The notes beneath the pieces were generated by a model. It was not told the origin of the DNA. It searched no databases and saw nothing but the letters and a program-made list of their open reading frames with translations. Made by a program: the position numbers and the translations under genes. DNA of 36,966 nt from Oligoflexales bacterium (GTDB lineage: Bacteria > Bdellovibrionota_B > Oligoflexia > Oligoflexales > RGVZ01): positions 1 through 36,966 of the forward strand of contig CANJQY010000009.1 of assembly GCA_947476525.1 (NCBI GenBank). Direction: 5' to 3'. Of this stretch, positions 8,501 to 14,381 are shown piece by piece (within the stretch, counting starts at the first letter, position 1; every line of letters starts with the position of its first letter).

Positions 8501-8784
8501 ACTTCATACTCAACTGGCAGGCCGTGACAATCCCAACCGAATTTCCTCTCGACCTTGAAGCCGCGCATAATCCAGTAGCGAGGAACAATGTCTTTAATCG
8601 TGTTCGCCAACAAATGCCCATAGTGCGGCAGGCCGTTTGCGAACGGAGGCCCGTCGTAAAAAGCGAACTCTTTGGCGTGGATCCGCCTGTCGTTTTGTTT
8701 CGCAAAAATATTTCCGTCTTTCCAGCTGGCTAAAATGTCGCGTTCCATTTCTGGGAGATTTATTTCTGGGCGAATGGCTTTCAT
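5569..8784 (-). CDS. ileS: Isoleucyl-tRNA synthetase, type 2-like
   Basis: This class I synthetase of 1071 residues charges tRNA-Ile. The HIGH motif appears as PHYGH (about residues 53-57) and the KMSKS motif as KMSKR near residue 600 (SGKKMSKRHRNY). HYGH and KMSKR with RNY after it are features of the eukaryote-like IleRS2 group, whereas typical bacterial IleRS1 has HMGH/KMSKS and a C-terminal zinc module that I do not see here. A CP1 editing insertion lies between the motifs. IleRS2 forms are generally less sensitive to mupirocin; that is family knowledge, not shown here. The start is the ATG at 8784 with AGAGGA eight bases upstream; a TTG eight codons earlier lacks a better site. It heads a coupled run with the peptidase, mgtE and lipoate-ligase genes. 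Confidence 0.95.
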   Translation of the reverse strand: MKAIRPEINLPEMERDILASWKDGNIFAKQNDRRIHAKEFAFYDGPPFANGLPHYGHLLANTIKDIVPRYWIMRGFKVERKFGWDCHGLPVEYEVEKRDNLKGSGAIKELGVDVFNERCRASVLHYAREWETTITRIGRWVDWNNQYRTMDKTFMESVWWVFGELYKRGLVYRSHKVVPYSPRLTAILSNFEANQNYKMTQDPSLFVRFKLKNENAFFLAWTTTPWTLISNLALAVGPEIDYVKVKHLADGAVYWLSESRLDAVFKKPKSGEAQVEILSRAKGEALKGLAYEPLFPYFSGHKNAFVMLVDGYVTTSDGTGIVHQSPAYGEDDFRVCRDNAIEFVDPIDEEGRFKAVISEYAGMNFKEADKEILKRLKLEGSLIRQETIDHSYPFCERTDTPLMYRAIPAWYVAVEKIVPKLVANNQKINWVPAHLKDGRMGNWLENARDWAISRNRFWGTPLPIWVCTADDNHIEVFSDAASLEQKSGKKLDDLHKHFVDDLAFKCTAVHKAGACTGTMKRVTEVFDCWFESGSMPYAHIHYPFENKERLETTFPADFIAEGLDQTRGWFYTLSVLSAALFDRPAFKNVIANGIICDESGKKMSKRHRNYTAPGELLEKHGADATRLYMVNSPILRGEDLIFSDKGVIETIRSVILPLWNAQSFLTTYAAADKWTPRASLANGTKPVTSVEMDLWIISRLHTMIEAVHVHMEKYHLYAVVPVILDFIDELTNWFIRLSRRRFWGKAAGDSSQAATEGLSADQTSAYETLYYVLVEFTKVFAPFAPFVSDKVFRNLTDGLSGVAESVHLTDMPIADKGAIDLVLEDNMALVRRATELGRSLRAKHQIKTRQPLPSLMIITRNERDRQAIDRGQHIIREELNVKLIEFSTDEAKFVRLGVKPNLKTLGKRLGNSIGEVRGAFEVLSKDPAEVARFLATAEAKGMTTVAGHELLLEDLIIDRGPKDARLIATESGVTVLLDTTVSEELLLEGYAREVVSRIQNLRKDSGLNVTDRIKLAFICDGKIKKAITCHENYIVQETLGLGVTFVAAIVSSYTVTTDVDGGVLHIGLDKI

Positions 8785-8908
8785 GACGGTATCCTCTGAT
8801 TTATCCAACTATTACAGTTCGTTGCAATTATTTCGCTATTTCTGCAATGGCACGGCGTTACCATAACGTTTTTAGGTGGTTAGAGGCAAGGATTGAGTGT
8901 CTAGGTTT

Positions 8909-8937
8909 TTGACAGTTGGGGCTTGTGGTGATTTACA
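8909..8937 (+). promoter_or_regulatory. Candidate sigma-70 promoter for the secreted protein at 9084
   Basis: A perfect TTGACA at 8909-8914 is followed after 17 bases by TTTACA at 8932-8937. The -10 match is weak. The inferred transcript would have a leader of about 140 bases that includes the hairpin at 8967-8987. Confidence 0.33.
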
Positions 8938-8966
8938 AAACATGACTGATTACAGCACATTGGCAG

Positions 8967-8987
8967 GTCTTGGGGGTTGGCCAAGAC
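8967..8987 (+). repeat. Hairpin in the leader of the 9084 gene
   Basis: GTCTTGG at 8967-8973 is exactly complementary to CCAAGAC at 8981-8987 across the G-rich loop GGGTTGG. It sits between the candidate promoter and the start codon. No U-run follows, so it is not a terminator. Confidence 0.35.
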
Positions 8988-9083
8988 ATTGCATCTATAT
9001 CTCTTAAGAGAACCGCAGAAAGGCTTCTCCAACAGAATTTGAACCGAAGCCAGTATGACCCCCCCAATCCACCGAGGTGTAGA

Positions 9084-10289
9084 ATGACAAAGCACTCATC
9101 AACAAACGGAGCAAGCCTAATGGCCCTTTGTTTATTGACGGTTGTTTCTAGCACCTCCTTTGGCCAGGCTGTTAGCGTAGTTCGGTACACAAAAGAAGAG
9201 CTCGCAGCCAGCGCTCACCCAAATTTTATAAAAACTTCTGATCTCAGTGACCTGCTTGCTGGCAAAATTACGATGCTTGCCGTTGCCCTGACAAAACGCC
9301 AAGGCGGCAGCAACTTGGCCGTTCGTGACGTGGTCAATACTGCTGCGCAAAAGACCAAGGCGCAGTATCTGCGCGGCCTTGCTACCTTGACTTTAGATCC
9401 AAATTCTCCCGATGTTAAAGGTGACAGTGACAAACTTCGCGTCACTCTGTCCCAGCAGACCCGCAAAACGACTGAAGTTAAATTTAAGGACGCGCTTCCA
9501 ATTTTTGAACGTATTCGCAAAGGTCTATCCTTTCACTTCGATGCCTCCGGAAGCAAATCCACCAAGGCAGCCCCCGCATACACCCCGACCATTCGCTACG
9601 GCTTAGTAGAAACTGACATCATTTCTAATGATACTCCAATCGCCCTCGCAAGCCTCGGCAGCATCGAAGAAATGGGCAGCGGTTACGCCCGTCCTGCAAA
9701 AGTCGTTTACACCATCGATAAACTTGACGGCGAGCAAGTAAATTCCAAAGTATTCCCTGAGCTAGCTGCTGAGATAAATCCTGAAATCGGCTCTGAAAAG
9801 CCTCAAAATGTTAACATGTGGAACAAAACGCCCTCCACAGAATTTGATGTGACCATAGATGCGGCCGATCAAAATGCAGCCGTAAGTGATTCGGTTGGAC
9901 AAGTTAAAGCCCCGGGCGCTCGAATCACAGTAACCCAAATGGACGGGCTCGTATCTGTTCAAGCGGTAAGCACTGATATCAACAAATCACGCACCATCAC
10001 CTTGAAAGCCCCACTCTACGGCCAAATGTCAATTTCCCGCAAAATGAACGGAAAGTTTCATGCTACCGAGACCGCCGCCACCAACATCCTCAGTGACTCA
10101 AGTCTTCCTGCGGTCAATGTGGTTTACCTCCACGGCGCGAAGAAGATGCGCGGCGAGTTTACGATGAAAAGCGAAAAATTCAACTACACACTTATCGCGG
10201 AACCTCGTTCGGGCTGGGCATCAGACGGCGACTATGCAGTAAAACGTATCGGCGACAAAATTTCGGCGGGACTTACCACTTCATTCTAA
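9084..10289 (+). CDS. Secreted protein of unknown function
   Basis: The 401-residue product has a clear signal peptide (MTKHSSTNGASLMALCLLTV, cleavage near FGQA, residue 29). The mature part is Thr/Ser/Lys/Ala-rich with many alternating hydrophobic stretches that suggest beta structure, and it ends in Phe (AGLTTSF), as some outer-membrane proteins do. That alone does not make it a barrel. I see no catalytic motif and no cysteine after the signal region. The frame extends upstream to 8970, but GAGGTG just before the ATG at 9084 together with the signal peptide fixes the start. It is transcribed alone and its stop lies two bases from the stop of the convergent EEP gene. Confidence 0.75.
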   Translation: MTKHSSTNGASLMALCLLTVVSSTSFGQAVSVVRYTKEELAASAHPNFIKTSDLSDLLAGKITMLAVALTKRQGGSNLAVRDVVNTAAQKTKAQYLRGLATLTLDPNSPDVKGDSDKLRVTLSQQTRKTTEVKFKDALPIFERIRKGLSFHFDASGSKSTKAAPAYTPTIRYGLVETDIISNDTPIALASLGSIEEMGSGYARPAKVVYTIDKLDGEQVNSKVFPELAAEINPEIGSEKPQNVNMWNKTPSTEFDVTIDAADQNAAVSDSVGQVKAPGARITVTQMDGLVSVQAVSTDINKSRTITLKAPLYGQMSISRKMNGKFHATETAATNILSDSSLPAVNVVYLHGAKKMRGEFTMKSEKFNYTLIAEPRSGWASDGDYAVKRIGDKISAGLTTSF

Positions 10290-10291
10290 AA

Positions 10292-11110
10292 TCACTCAAT
10301 CCTGATCTTTGCTGTAATAGGAAAGTGATCTGAGTGAAGAAAACTCGTGTCTATCTTTGCCTCCAAGATCTCAATCCCACGCACATATAGCTGATCGAGA
10401 GCATTCGTAGACGAGCGTGGGTCACCCTGAATCTCTACTCGTTTTAAGCCGATGGCCGCAAGTGCGCGGTCGGCCTCGTGGATGTAAGCTTGAGAAAACG
10501 TATTGAAATCTCCCCCGTAAATAATTGGGCCATTGTGCGAGGAGATGTATTGAATAACTTTTTCGAGTTCGCGAGCGGCGGTCGATGGCCTCCGCATCAA
10601 GGTTGCGTGTGTGTTGACAACGCAAAGTGACTGTTCTCTTCCCTGAACCTTAAAATTGGTGACCAGAGTGGCTTTGGTGGTCTTGAATATTGGCTCGGGG
10701 GCAAGGCATAGAATTCTCTTCCCCCCCTTGTCAGGCGCAACCGCAGAGACGGTCATAACCCCGTCTCGGTAGCCGTCCCTGCGGCGATAAGTTGCGCCGT
10801 GGTGGGCGGCGTAGCCGTCGGGTGCATATTGGGCAAGAAGCTTTAGGGTGAGAAGCGCTTCTTGGAAAAGTAGCAGGTGGCGATCTTGAACCATCCGCTG
10901 GTATTCTTTTAAAAAATCATCCCCCCCTAGACCCTTCCAAATATTCCAAATTCCGATGTCAATGGTACGCGGCAACTCTCCGGTTTTAGCCTCGCCCCAC
11001 TGCCAAATAGCCTCTTTTTCAGCCACATGAGAAATTCTGAACGCATGCTTCATGCTTTCGAGAACGAGCGCAAGAGGGCGTTTGGCTCGAATTTTTTTGT
11101 TGGACGTCAT
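10292..11110 (-). CDS. Endonuclease/exonuclease/phosphatase (EEP) family protein
   Basis: The 272-residue protein carries the ordered EEP motifs: IGIWNIWKG (residues 52-60), LLFQEALL with the metal-binding Glu84, VNTHAT (165-170), IIYGGDFNT (Asp201, Asn203) and SDHFPI (Asp261, His262) at the C-terminus. This Mg2+-dependent fold cleaves phosphodiesters in nucleic acids, phospholipids or phosphoinositides. The substrate cannot be set from sequence. There is no signal peptide. Its ATG overlaps the glpD stop (ATGA), so it is translated with glpD, which might point to glycerophosphodiester or phospholipid turnover; that is inference only. Confidence 0.88.
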   Translation of the reverse strand: MTSNKKIRAKRPLALVLESMKHAFRISHVAEKEAIWQWGEAKTGELPRTIDIGIWNIWKGLGGDDFLKEYQRMVQDRHLLLFQEALLTLKLLAQYAPDGYAAHHGATYRRRDGYRDGVMTVSAVAPDKGGKRILCLAPEPIFKTTKATLVTNFKVQGREQSLCVVNTHATLMRRPSTAARELEKVIQYISSHNGPIIYGGDFNTFSQAYIHEADRALAAIGLKRVEIQGDPRSSTNALDQLYVRGIEILEAKIDTSFLHSDHFPITAKIRIE

Positions 11111-12423
11111 ACGTTTGAAAATCGTTGGGGCACCATTAATTCTAGGGGCATAAGGTCACCTGTTGCCCACATCACGGGTTCATTGGTTTTCGATGGGGAG
11201 GTGTCCCCAAATGCTTTCGCGATGGCCGACCCGATCTCTTTAGCTAAGGCTCGGTAGGCCGTCATCTTGCCGCCATAAATGGTAAAGAGCAGATCTGAGC
11301 CGCGTTCATGCCTCGTAATGAGGTGAGACCTGGACGTGGCCGAAAGTCCACTATGAGGATCCTTGGCGAGCCATCTCATGCCAGAAAAAGTTTTGATGAC
11401 GTCTTTTTGCGTTAGTTTCACCGAGAGAAATTGGTTGCACCTATTGATGAGATATTCAATCTGCTCGGGCTGTGCCGTGCAGTCATCGGGGGCCCCCGTG
11501 TAGTTGTCTTCCGTTGTGCCAATCAACGTGTAACCTTCCCAGGGTAAAACAAAAAATATTCGTCCATCAGCGGGAGACTGCAAAAACAGACCTGTGCTCA
11601 GGCCTAGGTCTCGCACGAGCAGGTGAGTCCCCTGATTGTTAATGCCTTCGACTTTAGGCTCGATGTTCGAAGCCTTGAAAATCTCGTGGGCCCAGGGACC
11701 CATGGCGTTGACCACGTATTTTGATGTCACCGTTTTGGTTTTTTCTCCTGACCGTAATTCAATATTCCAGCCGTTAGCACCGTGCTTAATGGACTCCGCT
11801 TTCGTGCGTTCGACAATCTTGGCTCCGAGCTGTTTGGCTGATTTCGCCACCCGGCGCACCAGTGCTAAATCATCGGTTTGACCGTCAAAAAATTTGTAAA
11901 ATCCCTTGAACACTGTTTTGTCGAGAATTGGCGCCTCTTTTAAGGCTTCGTCAGGGGATAGCCAAACGTGCTTTCCCATGGACCTACCATGTGACAATGT
12001 ATCATAAAGCCAAAGGCCAATTTTTATCATGAAGCGAGGCATGCCCCCTTTTTTCATCACAGGAAAAATGAAGGGAAGTGCTTTTACAATGTCGGGTGCC
12101 AGGGTCGCAAGTAGCGCTCTTTCTTCGAGCCCTTCGGCCACCAAAGCGAAGTCTCTTGGATGTTGCAAGTAGCGAAGTCCGCCGTGAATTAATTTGGTAC
12201 TCTTTGAGCTCGTGCCTGAACCGATAATTGACTTTTCTACTACCAGCACATCTTTCCACCCGCGGCTTGCGAGGTCGTGGGCAATGCCCACACCGTGGAT
12301 GCCACCCCCGAGGATGACCACTCGGTAGCGAGCCTCGAGAGGCAATCCCTCAGCCCAGCTTGAGCTGCTTTCTTGTCCGGTCGTCTCTGAGTGTTGCGGC
12401 GATGCTTTAGGCTTCGATTCCAC
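11107..12423 (-). CDS. glpD: FAD-dependent glycerol-3-phosphate dehydrogenase, C-terminally short
   Basis: The 438-residue protein shows the FAD-binding ILGGGIHGVG (about residues 37-46) and the GlpD signature STKLIHGGLRYLQ. It also has IGTTEDNYTG and the late TIYGGKMTAYRALA segment. GlpD oxidises sn-glycerol-3-phosphate to dihydroxyacetone phosphate and feeds electrons to quinones at the inner membrane. E. coli GlpD is about 500 residues. Here the chain stops about 45 residues after GGKMTAYR even though the N-terminus is extended by about 25-30 polar residues, so the usual C-terminal helical domain is largely missing. The GTG start at 12423 is supported by AGGAGG four bases upstream. The EEP gene is coupled downstream. 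Confidence 0.9.
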   Translation of the reverse strand: MESKPKASPQHSETTGQESSSSWAEGLPLEARYRVVILGGGIHGVGIAHDLASRGWKDVLVVEKSIIGSGTSSKSTKLIHGGLRYLQHPRDFALVAEGLEERALLATLAPDIVKALPFIFPVMKKGGMPRFMIKIGLWLYDTLSHGRSMGKHVWLSPDEALKEAPILDKTVFKGFYKFFDGQTDDLALVRRVAKSAKQLGAKIVERTKAESIKHGANGWNIELRSGEKTKTVTSKYVVNAMGPWAHEIFKASNIEPKVEGINNQGTHLLVRDLGLSTGLFLQSPADGRIFFVLPWEGYTLIGTTEDNYTGAPDDCTAQPEQIEYLINRCNQFLSVKLTQKDVIKTFSGMRWLAKDPHSGLSATSRSHLITRHERGSDLLFTIYGGKMTAYRALAKEIGSAIAKAFGDTSPSKTNEPVMWATGDLMPLELMVPQRFSNV

Positions 12424-12543
12424 TGGGCCTCCTGGTAATGCCTGTTTATAATCTAAAAATTAAACTGGGTGCCCCGTGGTCAGCTTGGGAAATTTTCGCG
12501 TGCAGGTGATTTTTTGCCATTTCATTGCTCCACCCTCAAATTC

Positions 12544-12571
12544 ATTATACAATTTCTTCAAATCAATTCAA
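12544..12571 (-). promoter_or_regulatory. Candidate promoter for glpD
   Basis: On the minus strand TTGAAT (12566-12571) is followed after 16 bases by a perfect TATAAT (12544-12549). Transcription would begin near 12537, leaving a leader of about 114 bases to the GTG. Confidence 0.45.
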
Positions 12572-12582
12572 AGTTGTTGAAT
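12566..12582. promoter_or_regulatory. Palindromic dyad between divergent -10 boxes
   Basis: ATTCAA at 12566-12571 and TTGAAT at 12577-12582 form a perfect 6-base inverted repeat with a 5-base spacer. It coincides with the -35 of the glpD promoter and touches the -10 of the plus-strand promoter, so one bound protein could control both directions. Confidence 0.35.
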
Positions 12583-12587
12583 ATAAT
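12582..12587 (+). promoter_or_regulatory. -10 box for the PilZ-fadI-fadJ operon
   Basis: A perfect TATAAT lies about 55 bases before the PilZ start codon. No good -35 hexamer is present at 16-18 bases (TCAAAT is the nearest), which would fit a promoter that needs an activator. Confidence 0.35.
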
Positions 12588-12641
12588 AAGTTATTTTGGC
12601 GCTGGTGTGAACATTCTATCTATGCCTTAGGAGATGTACCT

Positions 12642-13016
12642 GTGAGTAATACCTCTGAACAGAGTCAAGTGGATCGCTCCGAGCGTGTCATGTCCCACGC
12701 CCTCGTAGAGTTGCGGAGCAATAATTGGTGGCCGTTTGGCGTTAAAAGCGCAGTGTTACTTGATTTGAGTGCGAGTGGTTTCAAAATTGAGCTTACCGGC
12801 CCGGCGGAGATTAAACTTGAAACCATTCATCTACTTACTATCCCGCTCAGACCGTTTGGACTGGCCGCACCCTCTTATATTCAGACCAAGGTCAGAATTA
12901 AATGGTTTCAAAAGGATAAAATGCGAATTGGCGGCACGTTTGAGCATATGAAGCCCAGCGACACACTTTTTTTAGATAGAATTATTGCATTTATCAAAGA
13001 ACAGCCCATTAGTTAA
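12642..13016 (+). CDS. PilZ-domain protein
   Basis: From the GTG at 12642 the product is 124 residues. It has the PilZ beta-barrel pattern: a basic N-terminal segment (QVDRSERVMSHALVELR), the signature LLDLSASGFKI (DxSxxG), and a closing strand IKWFQKDKMRIGGTFEHM. PilZ domains bind cyclic-di-GMP through an N-terminal RxxxR and the DxSxxG loop. The arginine pair here (DRSER) is not ideal, so binding is likely but not certain. AGGAG about nine bases before the GTG fixes the start; the frame runs upstream but without a ribosome site. fadI begins 21 bases downstream, implying one operon and a possible second-messenger link to fatty-acid oxidation. Confidence 0.8.
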   Translation: MSNTSEQSQVDRSERVMSHALVELRSNNWWPFGVKSAVLLDLSASGFKIELTGPAEIKLETIHLLTIPLRPFGLAAPSYIQTKVRIKWFQKDKMRIGGTFEHMKPSDTLFLDRIIAFIKEQPIS

Positions 13017-13037
13017 TTATTATGGAGATGTAACGCT

Positions 13038-14363
13038 ATGACCACCGCAAAGAAGTACCAGCGATCAAGCCAATCTGGCAACAAGCGACCGGTAATCATT
13101 GACGGCGCACGAAGTGCGTTTGTAAAATCTTTCACCGCCTTCGAAGATTGCGATACGCTTGAGCTATACAGCCGCACGATAGCGGGACTCATTCAAAAAA
13201 CAGGCGTTGACGTCGACGAGATTGACGAAATATCTTGTGGGGTGGTTTTGCCGCAAACAAAAAACGGCAACGTCGCCCGCGACACGATCATCAACCTTGG
13301 ATTGCCTCACCACATTCACGGCTACACCTTGAACCGGGCGTGTACGAGTTCCATGCAGACGATCACAGATGCGGCCCGAAATATTATGTCAGGTAACGAT
13401 AAAATAATTTTGGCCGGCGGCGTCGAGTGTATTAGCGACACTCCGATAGTCTATTCGAAGGAGGCTCGTCGCTTTCTCGTCAAATTGAACAAAGCGAAAA
13501 CTCCGATGGCACGCATGGCGATGCTGTCGCAGTTTTCCGCCGGCGCCTGGTTGCCAAAGCCGCCGAGCGTGAGCGAACCGCTCACAGGGCTGAGCATGGG
13601 CGAGCACTCCGAAATTATGGCCAAGAAGAATGCTATTCTGCGCGAAGAGCAAGACCGGTTTGCGGTACTTTCGCACAAAAATGCAGCTCGGGCAGAAGCT
13701 GCTGGCATTCTTGCCGAAGAGATTATTCCTATTTGGGCGCCGCCAAAATTTCAGGTTTGTGTCGACAAAGATAATTTAATACGGGGCGATACTAGCCTCG
13801 AAGCCCTAGCAAAAATTCGCCCTGCGTTTGACCGAAAATATGGAACCATTACCGCCGGCAACGCCTCTGCGTTGACTGATGGTGCCGCCGCCTGCTTAAT
13901 CGCTGACGAGGGGTATGCCAAAACCCTTGGCCTGAAACCGAAAGCACTTATTCGCGACACCATCTTTGTTGGCGTAAATCCTCACGACCAGTTACTTATT
14001 GGGCCTGCCCTCGCGATCCCGTTGCTCCTTAAACGTAACGGCCTTAGCCTGTCTGACATTGATTTGTTTGAAATTCACGAGGCCTTCGCCGCACAGGTTC
14101 TAAGCTGTATAAAATCAATGGATTCGGCCGCATTCTGCGCAGAATACTTTGGTGCTTCCAAGGCCTTTGGCCTAATCCCCGAGAACAAGCTGAATCTCAA
14201 CGGGGGAGCACTTGCCATTGGACACCCGTTTGGAGCCACCGGAGCTAGGTTGGTGGGGTCGCTGGCTAACAGCCTAATCCGTCAAAACAAGAATCTTGGA
14301 GTCATCGCTATATGTGCTCAAGGAGGCATTGCTGGTGCAATGCTTCTAGAGCGAATTGGTTAA
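13038..14363 (+). CDS. fadI: 3-ketoacyl-CoA thiolase (FadI type)
   Basis: The 441-residue thiolase cleaves 3-ketoacyl-CoA with CoA to give acetyl-CoA and a shortened acyl-CoA. The nucleophilic Cys102 lies in NRACTSSMQ, His347 in EIHEAFAAQ, and His396 in NGGALAIGHPFGATGAR. The second active-site Cys426 is in ICAQGGIAGAMLLE. Length, the EPLTGLSMGEHSEIMAK segment and the CAxGG-type C-terminus fit the FadI/trifunctional-beta branch rather than FadA (about 390 residues). It sits between the PilZ gene (21 bases upstream) and fadJ (18 bases downstream), the usual beta-alpha order of this complex. Confidence 0.93.
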   Translation: MTTAKKYQRSSQSGNKRPVIIDGARSAFVKSFTAFEDCDTLELYSRTIAGLIQKTGVDVDEIDEISCGVVLPQTKNGNVARDTIINLGLPHHIHGYTLNRACTSSMQTITDAARNIMSGNDKIILAGGVECISDTPIVYSKEARRFLVKLNKAKTPMARMAMLSQFSAGAWLPKPPSVSEPLTGLSMGEHSEIMAKKNAILREEQDRFAVLSHKNAARAEAAGILAEEIIPIWAPPKFQVCVDKDNLIRGDTSLEALAKIRPAFDRKYGTITAGNASALTDGAAACLIADEGYAKTLGLKPKALIRDTIFVGVNPHDQLLIGPALAIPLLLKRNGLSLSDIDLFEIHEAFAAQVLSCIKSMDSAAFCAEYFGASKAFGLIPENKLNLNGGALAIGHPFGATGARLVGSLANSLIRQNKNLGVIAICAQGGIAGAMLLERIG

Positions 14364-14381
14364 AAAGGGGTATTGATTATT

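Noticed and set aside
8970-9083. Upstream TTG start adding 38 residues to the secreted protein
   Set aside because: No ribosome site before the TTG; the ATG at 9084 has GAGGTG and opens directly into a signal peptide.
12525-12641. Longer PilZ protein starting at a TTG
   Set aside because: The extra segment covers the TATAAT box and AGGAG sits just before the GTG at 12642.
14313-14327. Atypical C-terminal thiolase motif CAQGG
   Set aside because: It agrees with the CAAGG form of FadI-type thiolases and is not unusual for that branch.
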